Below are positions 7,510 through 14,240 of a stretch of 21,850 nt of DNA, one piece after another. The DNA lies in NCBI GenBank assembly GCA_030672315.1, contig DAOVGQ010000042.1, positions 1 to 21,850 of the forward strand. The letters are read 5' to 3'. The position numbers and the translations under genes are program-made. The DNA comes from Candidatus Aenigmatarchaeota archaeon. Lineage in GTDB: Archaea; Aenigmatarchaeota; Aenigmatarchaeia; QMZP01. Each line of letters opens with the position of its first letter. The first letter of the stretch is position 1. The notes below the pieces were generated by a model that saw only the letters and a program-made list of their open reading frames with translations, was not told where the DNA came from and searched no databases.

Positions 7510-8175
7510 CTAACCAAATCCCTTTAGCAGTTCCTTGACTGCACGCTCCGGCCTGGGTGACTTGACCACAGAGGAGGCTACTAGGACGCCCGCTGTCCCG
7601 AGCTCCAAGGCCCTGGAAACATCCTCACCTGTTGATATACCTGCGCCGCACAGCACCCTGTTTCTGGGGCTGGCCCTGCGGGCAATCTCCACTGACCTGC
7701 CTATCACATAGGGCTTGGCCTGGGAGACCGAAACCCCTGTACCTATTAGCTCAGGGGGCTCGATTGCAATGTAGTCTGGCTTCATGGCCGCTATCCTGCT
7801 CACCATGACTGTATAGGGAGCGCAGCACACTGCTGTTAACTTATTCTCCCTGGCCCTTTTTATCCGTTTCCCTATCTCATGGAGGTTCAGGCGCCTCTCA
7901 GAATGGTTTATAAGAGTCCCGCTGGCACCGGCTGCCTTGACTGCCTCTGGGAGTATGTGCCCTGTATGGGCCCCAGGCCTGACTGCATCGATATGCTGGG
8001 CAAAGGTGGGTATGGCTTCGGAAACCACAGGGATGTCCGAGGGCTGGACAGAAAGGATAATCTCTGCCCTGGATGTTCTGGAGAGCCTCCTGCATATCTG
8101 TGCAAGCTTGAGGGCATGCCTGCCGATACCCTGCTGATAGGCCTTGGTGTTGATAAGAAGAATGTACTTCTTCAT
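7510..8175 (-). CDS. tpiA: Triosephosphate isomerase, archaeal type
   Basis: Interconverts dihydroxyacetone phosphate and glyceraldehyde-3-phosphate. At 221 residues it has the short archaeal form (about 220-230, against about 250 in bacteria and eukaryotes). Catalytic residues are in place: Lys11 in INTKAY, His91 in LINHSERR, and Glu139 in AIEPPELIGTG. The phosphate-binding segment CGAGISTGEDVSRALELGTAGVLVAS (176-201) is complete. The loop-6 sequence PPELIGTG is the archaeal version. The gene joins the GapN and FBPA/P steps located 4 kb away and is translationally close to the HIT gene. A TATA-like box 27 nt upstream suggests its own leaderless promoter even though upstream genes on the same strand could also read into it. 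Confidence 0.95.
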   Translation of the reverse strand: MKKYILLINTKAYQQGIGRHALKLAQICRRLSRTSRAEIILSVQPSDIPVVSEAIPTFAQHIDAVRPGAHTGHILPEAVKAAGASGTLINHSERRLNLHEIGKRIKRARENKLTAVCCAPYTVMVSRIAAMKPDYIAIEPPELIGTGVSVSQAKPYVIGRSVEIARRASPRNRVLCGAGISTGEDVSRALELGTAGVLVASSVVKSPRPERAVKELLKGFG

Positions 8176-8197
8176 TGTTATATTAATATCCTAGCTG

Positions 8198-8207
8198 TTT
8201 AATAAAA
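8198..8207 (-). promoter_or_regulatory. TATA box of tpiA
   Basis: Read on the minus strand as TTTTATTAAA, centred about 27 nt before the tpiA ATG (8175), which predicts a leaderless tpiA-HIT transcript separate from the genes upstream. Confidence 0.5.
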
Positions 8208-8236
8208 ACCTCATGGATTGCTCTGCTCTGGAAATT

Positions 8237-8443
8237 CTATTTCTTCAGTTTCTCCAGAAGCCTTCGTTTCACAAGGGGTCTGCGCTCTTTTTCGGCGCGC
8301 TCGTCAGCAAGTTTTATCAGTCCCAGACCTATAACCATGGAGCCAAACAAGAGGTTGAAGGTAGTTGCCTCCTCGAAAACAAGCAGCAGGGCAAGCATTG
8401 CGGTAATGACAAACCACAGCCAGAAGAGTTTGTCCCACATCAT
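8237..8443 (-). CDS. Small two-helix membrane protein
   Basis: A 68-residue protein of unknown function. Two hydrophobic stretches, about residues 6-22 (LFWLWFVITAMLALLLV) and 29-44 (FNLLFGSMVIGLGLIK), are followed by a strongly basic tail (ERAEKERRPLVKRRLLEKLKK), so both ends are probably cytoplasmic with the tail facing inside. Its ATG overlaps the stop of the preceding gene as ATGA (8440-8443), a classic sign of translational coupling, so the product probably works with the small coiled-coil protein. I recognise no family. Confidence 0.65.
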   Translation of the reverse strand: MMWDKLFWLWFVITAMLALLLVFEEATTFNLLFGSMVIGLGLIKLADERAEKERRPLVKRRLLEKLKK

Positions 8444-8625
8444 TTTCCCCTCAGGACCTTCAAAACAGACTTATCCATCTTTATACCTTCCTGCCTAGCG
8501 GCCTTGAGTGATGCAAGCTCCCTCTCAAGTCGCTTGATTGCCCGGTCGTGCTCCTTAAGGCGCTTATCCAGGACAGTCACCAGCTCATCCAGAAACGCCT
8601 CGGGGTCTATTTTCTCGTCTGACAT
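8440..8625 (-). CDS. Small coiled-coil protein
   Basis: A 61-residue, highly charged protein of unknown function. Residues 10-45 (from AFLDELVTVLDKRLKEHD through the ELASLKAARQEG stretch) show heptad-like spacing of Leu/Ile/Val and are predicted to form an amphipathic coiled coil, probably oligomeric. It is translationally coupled to the membrane protein gene that follows (ATGA overlap). Sixteen nucleotides or so before the ATG there is no Shine-Dalgarno; a weak TATA-like TAAAAAAG near 8654-8661 on this strand is a possible leaderless promoter. Otherwise it could be transcribed from the parA unit 71 nt upstream. Confidence 0.65.
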   Translation of the reverse strand: MSDEKIDPEAFLDELVTVLDKRLKEHDRAIKRLERELASLKAARQEGIKMDKSVLKVLRGK

Positions 8626-8696
8626 AGTATTTCTTTTAGTAAATAGAGGAAAGCTTTTTTAGCCTAACAGGCCTCACCAAGCTTAAAGAGTGGTTA

Positions 8697-8900
8697 TCAA
8701 ATAAGCTCGAACTTGCCCTTCACAGAGTTGGGGTTGATGGGCCGGACCTTTCCCTCCCTGGCCAGCCAGCCGAGCCCCATGCTGACCTCCTTCAGGGTCA
8801 GGCCAGTAGTCTTCTGGAGCTGGGTAAGGGTCTTGCTGCCCTTGCTCAGGACCTGCCAGACCCTTCCGGCATTGGCCCCAAAGTATTCATTAGCCTCCAT
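8697..8900 (-). CDS. Winged helix-turn-helix protein (DUF2582-like)
   Basis: A 67-residue protein that is almost entirely one winged-helix domain: NAGRVWQVLSKG (helix 1), KTLTQLQKTTGL (helix 2), TLKEVSMGLGWLAREGKV (recognition helix and first wing strand). The stretch xVxxxLGWLAREGKV is the hallmark of the DUF2582/winged-helix family of archaea and bacteria. It could bind DNA or act as a protein-interaction domain. Translation is supported by AGGAGG six nucleotides before the ATG; this site is built from the last codons of parA, so the two genes overlap functionally with a 1-nt gap and are certainly in one operon. Confidence 0.82.
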   Translation of the reverse strand: MEANEYFGANAGRVWQVLSKGSKTLTQLQKTTGLTLKEVSMGLGWLAREGKVRPINPNSVKGKFELI

Positions 8901-8901
8901 G

Positions 8902-9645
8902 TCAACCTCCTAGAAATTCCTCGGTGAGCCGCTGGTAGGCATAAGCCCCCCGGCTCTCCTTGTTATAGAGCATTATGGGCATGTTGCTTCTCGGTGCCTC
9001 GGCAAGGTCCACATTTATGGGTATCACTGTATCAAAGACTTCCCCTCCATATGCCTCCCGGATCTCCCTCTCCATTCTGGCTGTGAGGTTGTTTCTCCTG
9101 TCGTGCATGGTGAGAACGTAGCCCCTCACCAACAGCCTGGGATTTATCTCCCTCTTCACCATATTCACGGTGTTCATGAGCTGCTCCACACCCCTTTTGG
9201 CCAGGTAGTGGACCTGGACAGGAACGAGAACAGAGTCAGATGCAGTAAGCGCATTCACAGTAAGCATGCCCAGGGAGGGCGGGGTGTCTATCAGGACATA
9301 GTCATAGGCATGGCTCTTGAGCTTTCGCTTGAGCTTGAACTGCATGCCGGGGTCGTTCATAATCTCGACCTGGGCAGCGCTCAGTTTCTGGCTGGCTGGC
9401 ACAAGGTGGAGGTTCTTTATGCTGGTTGGAACAGCCACATCCCTTAACCTGGTCCTGTCATCGACCAGGAGCCTGCTGGAATCCTTTCTGTGCGGCCCGC
9501 CTGAGAGATACTCTGTGGTATTGGCCTGGGGATCGAGGTCAAGAACCAGAACACTCTTGCCTCTCTGGGCAAGATTGGATGCAAGATTGACGCACAAATC
9601 GGTTTTTCCGACGCCGCCCTTCTGGTTTGCAACAGTAATTATCAT
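8902..9645 (-). CDS. ParA/Soj-family ATPase
   Basis: A 247-residue P-loop ATPase of the ParA/MinD class, which forms ATP-dependent dimers on DNA or membranes to position chromosomes or other cargo. The deviant Walker A motif KGGVGKTD spans residues 9-16 with the signature first Lys; switch I/Walker A' region LDLDPQANTTEYL and Walker B YDYVLIDTPPSLGMLTVNAL follow, then VPVQVHYLAKRGVEQL, as in Soj proteins. Length is normal and there is no MinD-type amphipathic C-terminal helix, so it more likely binds DNA than membrane. No ParB gene is present in the window; the coupled small winged-helix gene takes the place where parB usually sits. A minus-strand TATA box (ATTTAAG) 26-32 nt upstream suggests a leaderless start. 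Confidence 0.9.
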   Translation of the reverse strand: MIITVANQKGGVGKTDLCVNLASNLAQRGKSVLVLDLDPQANTTEYLSGGPHRKDSSRLLVDDRTRLRDVAVPTSIKNLHLVPASQKLSAAQVEIMNDPGMQFKLKRKLKSHAYDYVLIDTPPSLGMLTVNALTASDSVLVPVQVHYLAKRGVEQLMNTVNMVKREINPRLLVRGYVLTMHDRRNNLTARMEREIREAYGGEVFDTVIPINVDLAEAPRSNMPIMLYNKESRGAYAYQRLTEEFLGG

Positions 9646-9670
9646 GTTTTATATTATTGTACGACCTGGC

Positions 9671-9677
9671 TTAAATG
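9671..9677 (-). promoter_or_regulatory. TATA box of parA
   Basis: On the minus strand this is CATTTAAGCC, centred about 29 nt before the parA ATG at 9645. It lies in the 155-nt divergent region shared with the GT4 gene. Confidence 0.5.
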
Positions 9678-9740
9678 TTTTCACTGGAATTGAGCATGCA
9701 ATCGCTGTTTTTTATTCAAGAAGGCTTTATCTTGGGTAGG

Positions 9741-9773
9741 TTTTATAATAAGGGTGGGTGATATAATAATAAA
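9741..9773 (+). promoter_or_regulatory. Two candidate TATA boxes for the GT4 glycosyltransferase
   Basis: TTTTATAATA (9741-9750) and ATATAATAATAAA (9761-9773) lie in tandem. The first predicts initiation near 9772 and a leader that carries GGTGGAG (9788-9793), seven nucleotides from the ATG at 9801. The second would start transcription inside that Shine-Dalgarno. Two start sites with different translational efficiency are possible. Confidence 0.45.
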
Positions 9774-9800
9774 CATAGGCAGCGCCGGGTGGAGCAGGAA

Positions 9801-11000
9801 ATGAAAGTGCTTATGTTAGGCTGGGAATTCCCCCCCTTTAGTTCTGGAGGTCTGGGCACGCATTGCTATAACATTACAAAGGCCCTGAGCAAGAGGGGTG
9901 TGGATGTAACCTTTGTCATGCCCGGCTCCTCTGATGATGTGCACTCTGATTTTGTCAGGATAATCAGTGCAGGAAAGCAGAAGCTGATAAAGGTCGGGGT
10001 TGCCCTCAAGCCCTACCTGCCGAGCCTTCCAATAACCACAGCCAGCAGTTCCAAGGTGAGCAACAAGAGGATTTACGGCCTGGGGTTCTTTGAGGACATC
10101 CGCAGGTATACAGAGATGGCCTCCCAGGCAGTTAGGGATGTAGAGTGTGATATGATTCACTGTCATGACTGGATGACCTTCCCTGTGGGGATAAAGGTAA
10201 AGGAGGAAAAGAAGAAACCCCTTGTTGTCACAGTACACTCCACTGAATTTGACAGGAGCGGCTCGCTGTGCCCCAATCCCTGGATATCGGACATTGAGTG
10301 GCAGGGAATGTACCATGCCGACAGGGTCATTACTGTCAGCAGATACATGAAGAGCCAGCTCATGGAGAGGTATGGTGTGCCCGGAGACAAGATAGAGGTT
10401 GTCTACAATTCAATCGATCCAGGGCGTTACTCAAAAGGGAAAATCCGGTTCGGTCTTGACGAGAAGGTTGTGCTCTTCCTGGGAAGGCTGACCCTCCAGA
10501 AGGGACCAGATTACTTCCTCCAGGCAGCCAAGAGGGTCTTGGAAAAGCAAAAGAATGTCAGGTTCGTTGTGGTGGGAACAGGGGACATGCTCCCCCAGCT
10601 TATCGATTTAAGCATAAACATGGGTATAAGCAATGACGTGACATTCACGGGTTTCCAGAAGGAGATAGACGATTACTACAGAATGGCTGATCTCTATGTG
10701 ATGCCCTCGGTATCAGAGCCCTTTGGCATAACTGCCCTGGAGGCCATGGCCTCGGAAACCCCTGTCATAGTTTCCAGGCAGTCCGGGGTCTCAGAGGTTG
10801 TAAAACACAGACTCTCTGTTGACTTCTGGGATGTGGACGAACTTGCGAGCAAGATGCTGGGGGTCCTCAGGCATGAATGCATCAGGAGGGAGATGGGAGA
10901 AAATGGCCACAGAGAGGTCAGCAGGATGGGCTGGCTTGAGGTGGCAGACAGGACCATGGAGGTCTATTCAGAAACTATGAACTGCCACCCAACAGGTTGA
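9801..11000 (+). CDS. GT4 glycosyltransferase, glycogen/alpha-glucan synthase-like
   Basis: GT-B fold retaining glycosyltransferase of 399 residues. The N-terminal domain opens with KVLMLGWEFPPFSSGGLGTH (donor-loop GGLG) and contains CHDWMTFPVGIK. The C-terminal domain has LGRLTLQKGPDYFLQAAKRV and the catalytic SEPFGITALEAMASETPVI, the E-x7-E motif of GT4/GT5-type enzymes. The N-terminus is like that of archaeal GT4 glycogen synthase-like proteins, which are often encoded beside GH57 enzymes, as here. The ATG at 9801 is preferred over GTG 9789 because GGTGGAG lies seven nucleotides before it and family proteins begin with this MKVLM segment. The acceptor could be a storage glucan, but a role in glycolipid or glycoprotein sugar transfer is not excluded. 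Confidence 0.85.
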   Translation: MKVLMLGWEFPPFSSGGLGTHCYNITKALSKRGVDVTFVMPGSSDDVHSDFVRIISAGKQKLIKVGVALKPYLPSLPITTASSSKVSNKRIYGLGFFEDIRRYTEMASQAVRDVECDMIHCHDWMTFPVGIKVKEEKKKPLVVTVHSTEFDRSGSLCPNPWISDIEWQGMYHADRVITVSRYMKSQLMERYGVPGDKIEVVYNSIDPGRYSKGKIRFGLDEKVVLFLGRLTLQKGPDYFLQAAKRVLEKQKNVRFVVVGTGDMLPQLIDLSINMGISNDVTFTGFQKEIDDYYRMADLYVMPSVSEPFGITALEAMASETPVIVSRQSGVSEVVKHRLSVDFWDVDELASKMLGVLRHECIRREMGENGHREVSRMGWLEVADRTMEVYSETMNCHPTG

Positions 11001-11022
11001 GTGTCTTCTTTCGGCTCGGTCA

Positions 11023-11031
11023 AGTATAAAT
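11023..11031 (+). promoter_or_regulatory. TATA box of the GH57 gene
   Basis: AGTATAAAT is centred about 33 nt before the ATG at 11061 and lies downstream of the GTG at 11001, supporting the later start. Confidence 0.5.
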
Positions 11032-11060
11032 TGAGCCAAGATAATATTTTAGTAGATTCA

Positions 11061-12242
11061 ATGCCGTCAATTTGCATATATTTCCAGGTCCACCAGCCCA
11101 TGAGGCTCAGGGGGTTCAGCGCCTTTGATATAGGAAAATCCAGTGAATACTTTGACAGTGATAAGAACCGGTTCTATCTCGAAAGGGTGTCCAGGAAGTG
11201 CTACCTTCCCACCAACAGAAGGGTTCTTGAGCTGATAAGCAAGACCGAGGGGAGGTTCAAGTTCTCATTCAGCATCACAGGCATACTCCTGGAAGAGCTC
11301 GAGAGGGGCTTTCCCAAGGTCCTGGACTCCTTCAGAAAGCTTGTCGATACCGGCTCAGTGGAGCTGTTCAATGAGACCTACTATCACAGCCTGGCCTACC
11401 TGATTTCAGAGAGGGAGTTCAGGGAGCAGGCAAGGCTTCACAGGGAGAAGCTGTGGGATATCTTTGGTGTGAGGCCCAGGATTTTCAGAAATACCGAGGC
11501 CATGTACGGGAACAATGTCGCGAGGCTGGCCCGGAGAATGGGGTTCAGGGGCATCGTGGCTGAGGGCCTCTCCCATGTCCTGGGATGGAAGTCTCCAAAC
11601 TACCTCTATACCCCGCCTGACTCTGACATCAGGATATTCCTAAGGAACTACAAGCTGAGCGATGACATAGGCTTCAGGTTCTCGTGCAGGGACTGGCCTG
11701 AGTGGCCTCTGACAGCGGACAAGTATGCCCACTGGCTGAGCAAGGCTGATGGGGATATTGTAAACATCTTCATAGACTACGAGACCTTTGGGGAGCACCA
11801 GTGGCAGGAAACAGGAATCTTTGATTTCCTGAATCACCTCCCCCAGGAGGTCTTTAAGTACGAGGGCCTGCAGTTCATGACGCCAAGCGAGATACTCAAA
11901 CTCAAGAAGCCTGTGGGAATCTATGACGTGCCCTACCTGACCTCCTGGGCCGATGTCCACAGGGACCTCAGCGCCTGGCTTGAGAACTCCATGCAGCAGC
12001 AGGCGTTCAGTGAGGTGAAGGCCCTTGAGCCACTGGTCAGGAGGAAGAGGCAGTTTTTGGATGCCTGGAGGAAGCTCCAGACCAGTGACCACTTCTACTA
12101 CATGTGCACAAAATGGTTCGCTGACGGGGATGTGCACAAGTACTTCAACTACTATGAGACCCCCTATGATGCATTTCTGAACTTCATGAACATACTGACA
12201 GATTTAAAGAGCAGGGTGCAGAAGAAACCCAAACCACCCTAG
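11061..12242 (+). CDS. GH57-family alpha-amylase/glucanotransferase-type enzyme
   Basis: A 393-residue retaining glycoside hydrolase of family 57 acting on alpha-glucans. The GH57 conserved regions are visible: HQP at 11-13; GSVELFNETYYHSL at about 98-111; FRNTEAMYG with nucleophile Glu146; and FIDYETFGEHQ with general acid Asp239. The Asp motif has Tyr-Glu-Thr where many members have a His, but the order and spacing match. The size is that of the compact amylase-like branch; GH57 branching enzymes are larger (about 530 residues or more). I start at the ATG of 11061 because a TATA box lies upstream of it and family proteins begin directly with the ICIYFQVHQP strand; the GTG at 11001 would add 20 unrelated residues. 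The gene follows the GT4 gene on the same strand. No signal peptide, so it acts on an intracellular glucan. Confidence 0.88.
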   Translation: MPSICIYFQVHQPMRLRGFSAFDIGKSSEYFDSDKNRFYLERVSRKCYLPTNRRVLELISKTEGRFKFSFSITGILLEELERGFPKVLDSFRKLVDTGSVELFNETYYHSLAYLISEREFREQARLHREKLWDIFGVRPRIFRNTEAMYGNNVARLARRMGFRGIVAEGLSHVLGWKSPNYLYTPPDSDIRIFLRNYKLSDDIGFRFSCRDWPEWPLTADKYAHWLSKADGDIVNIFIDYETFGEHQWQETGIFDFLNHLPQEVFKYEGLQFMTPSEILKLKKPVGIYDVPYLTSWADVHRDLSAWLENSMQQQAFSEVKALEPLVRRKRQFLDAWRKLQTSDHFYYMCTKWFADGDVHKYFNYYETPYDAFLNFMNILTDLKSRVQKKPKPP

Positions 12243-12304
12243 TGTTCCAAGGGAACAGTCTGCACATAAGACCGCAATCGTATAAGGGAGGAATCATTTC
12301 CCTT
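12243..12304. terminator. Two short hairpins in the GH57/GT3 convergent gap
   Basis: Immediately after the GH57 stop, TGTTCC (12243-12248) and GGAACA (12252-12257) form a 6-bp stem with a 3-nt loop. AAGGGA (12284-12289) and TCCCTT (12299-12304) form a second 6-bp stem. The position between convergent genes fits a termination or mRNA 3'-end role, but there is no long T-run, so this is weak. Confidence 0.35.
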
Positions 12305-12312
12305 GGTCATGG

Positions 12313-14130
12313 TTATTTCGAAAGGGCCATGTCATAGGCCTTGAGGTATTTCTTTATGAGGTTCCCCCAGTCCGCAAGCATCGAGAGCTGCTTGGCCCTT
12401 ATCTTGAACTGCCCCCTCTGCCTCTTGGTCATATTGTATATCTTGAAAAGCAGCTCCTCCAGGCAGGCCACGCTCTGTTCATAGGTCTTGCCCTCCCTGG
12501 GGACAACCACTATGCTGCAGTCACCCCCTTCCAGTTTTGGCTTGATGAACCTTCCGTAGCCAGCCAGGTCAGTGGTGATGCTCTGGCATCCGAGGGCAGC
12601 TGCCTCGAGGGGGGTGTACCCCCAGGGCTCATAGTAGGAAGGAAAAACCCCTACATGGCAGCCTATAATGGCATTGTAGTAGTTCAGGCCGAGTATGCCG
12701 TCTGTTGAGGAGAGATATGTTGGATAGTATATGACCTTCACCCTGTCCTTGGGATGGTTAAGGAGGCTGTTTCTTTCCAGGCTGTGTATTATTTCATTGG
12801 ACTCAACCTCGAAAGGTGAAACTGGAGGCTGTCCTTTTTTCAGGAGATGGAGTCCTGTTTTCTTGAGCTCATGAAGAAAGGATTCATCAATTATATTGGA
12901 GTACTTCACCGATTTTCTCTGGGCAAAGGCGCTCATTATATTTTCCCCTATCTTCTTGGATTCCTTCTTGATGGCTTCCTCAAGGTCCTCAAAGAGAGCG
13001 AGGTTCTCCATAATGTCCGGGCGCCTGCCCCTGACATGGCAGGGAACCCAGATAAAGGCAACCACTGTCTTCTTGGATTTGGTCTGCCCTAGCCTTTTGT
13101 TAAGCCTGCCCAAGGCATCCAGGAATAAATCGATACCCTTGTTGCGGAACTCGAACCTTCCTGAGATAAAGTAGAAGATTGTGTTCTTGGCATCTATCGG
13201 GAAGTAGGGAGAGAAGAAGGCTGTCACGAATTTCCTTATGTGGTCGCGGTGGGTGACATGCAGGTTCGAGAGATCCTCCATGGCATGGAACTTGGCCATG
13301 TCAAGGCCATTGTACAGGATTATATCGGGCTTCCTTCCCAAGATGAACTCGCACTCCCTAGCCACTATGCCCGAGACCGTGGTGAATACATCGGCATGCC
13401 GGGCAGAGGCGCGCTCCATGCTGTGCTTGTCCGTGAGCTGGTACTCCCTGGCCTTGTCATCAGGGGCTGTCCCTCTCTCGGAAAGGCCTGAGCTTATCAG
13501 GGTGTAGATGTCCTCCCTGCCGGTTCCTGCAATGGCCCGCCCGAGCATGGTGGCATGCGTGGTGAAAACTGTTTTGACCGGAACCTTGTTGGCCTTGAGG
13601 TAGAGCAGGCCTGCTCCAGAAAGCCACTCATGGAAATGGGCAATGACTTTGCCGCCTATGGCACCGCTCCTGAGGAGCTCCTCTATAAGGAAGCCTGTGG
13701 TCCGTGACCAAGGGAGGGGTTCGTCATAGAACCAGGAGGTATTGAGGGAGTCCACCCCGGCGAAATCCCAGAGCTCTTCCTTGATTTTGTTTATGCTCGC
13801 CCTGTAGCCTGCAGGGTCTATAAGTATGGTCAGGGGCCTGGCCCTGAGAAGCTTCTGGCCCTTGATAATCCACCGGCCGTAATAGCAGTTTATCCCGTAC
13901 CTCTTATGAAGTGTATTGAAGGCCTTCTGGAACTTCAGGGGAGGCTTCTCCTGCTCGAATTCCAGGGAGGCCGGCTTCTCATAATAAGGGCCCACTGCAA
14001 TGTAGTTCCGGATGTTTTCAATCATCTTGGACATCTTGGATGTTATTACGGTGTAGATGCCCCCTGCCTTGTTGCAGACCTCGTAGCTTATCTCGAGAAC
14101 CGTGATGTCATTCTTTGCATTGTCGGGCAT
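12313..14130 (-). CDS. Glycogen synthase, GT3 family (eukaryotic type)
   Basis: Transfers glucose from UDP-glucose to the end of an alpha-1,4-glucan. The 605 residues follow the animal/fungal GT3 enzyme throughout: EVCNKAGGIYTVI (17-29), HFHEWLSG, TTHATMLGRA, HADVFTTVSGI, RKPDIILYNGLD, FISGRFEFRNKGIDLFLDALGRLN, a long helical insert, DRVKVIYYP, and FPSYYEPWGYTPLEAAALG with catalytic Glu501 and Glu509 (E-x7-E). The C-terminus MALSK is where the eukaryotic catalytic core ends; the phosphorylated tails are absent. The stretch 569-582 keeps most of the basic cluster (Lys569, Arg570, Arg572, Lys576, Arg578) used for glucose-6-phosphate activation in eukaryotes. I choose the ATG at 14130 because a TATA box lies 27 nt upstream; the longer start at 14175 precedes it. 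GT5 bacterial synthase is excluded. Confidence 0.93.
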   Translation of the reverse strand: MPDNAKNDITVLEISYEVCNKAGGIYTVITSKMSKMIENIRNYIAVGPYYEKPASLEFEQEKPPLKFQKAFNTLHKRYGINCYYGRWIIKGQKLLRARPLTILIDPAGYRASINKIKEELWDFAGVDSLNTSWFYDEPLPWSRTTGFLIEELLRSGAIGGKVIAHFHEWLSGAGLLYLKANKVPVKTVFTTHATMLGRAIAGTGREDIYTLISSGLSERGTAPDDKAREYQLTDKHSMERASARHADVFTTVSGIVARECEFILGRKPDIILYNGLDMAKFHAMEDLSNLHVTHRDHIRKFVTAFFSPYFPIDAKNTIFYFISGRFEFRNKGIDLFLDALGRLNKRLGQTKSKKTVVAFIWVPCHVRGRRPDIMENLALFEDLEEAIKKESKKIGENIMSAFAQRKSVKYSNIIDESFLHELKKTGLHLLKKGQPPVSPFEVESNEIIHSLERNSLLNHPKDRVKVIYYPTYLSSTDGILGLNYYNAIIGCHVGVFPSYYEPWGYTPLEAAALGCQSITTDLAGYGRFIKPKLEGGDCSIVVVPREGKTYEQSVACLEELLFKIYNMTKRQRGQFKIRAKQLSMLADWGNLIKKYLKAYDMALSK

Positions 14131-14151
14131 GCTTAATATTTGGCCAAGCAT

Positions 14152-14161
14152 GATATAAATA
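14152..14161 (-). promoter_or_regulatory. TATA box of the GT3 glycogen synthase
   Basis: Minus strand TATTTATATC is centred 27 nt before the ATG at 14130. It would place the transcription start at that codon and excludes the in-frame ATGs at 14175 and 14151. Confidence 0.6.
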
Positions 14162-14210
14162 GGCTGGGTTGTCACTTGGTTTCACCAGTTAGGTAACCCT
14201 TTATCGGAAA

Positions 14211-14220
14211 CTTTATTATG
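14211..14220 (+). promoter_or_regulatory. TATA box of the MFS transporter
   Basis: CTTTATTATG is centred 26 nt before the ATG at 14241, a leaderless arrangement. Together with the GT3 TATA box it defines a 110-nt divergent control region. Confidence 0.5.
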
Positions 14221-14240
14221 CAGATAAGCTGTATCTTAAC

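Noticed and set aside
6981..7538. Plus-strand open frame opposite the HIT gene
   Set aside because: Antisense to a clearly conserved gene; its GTG start lies inside the hairpin region and no family motif is present.
11061..12242. GH57 glycogen branching enzyme
   Set aside because: At 393 residues it lacks the extra C-terminal helical region of GH57 branching enzymes; the amylase-like branch fits better.
12243..12312. Possible tRNA or small RNA gene between GH57 and GT3
   Set aside because: Two short hairpins only; the 70-nt gap has no acceptor stem, T-loop or D-loop consensus.
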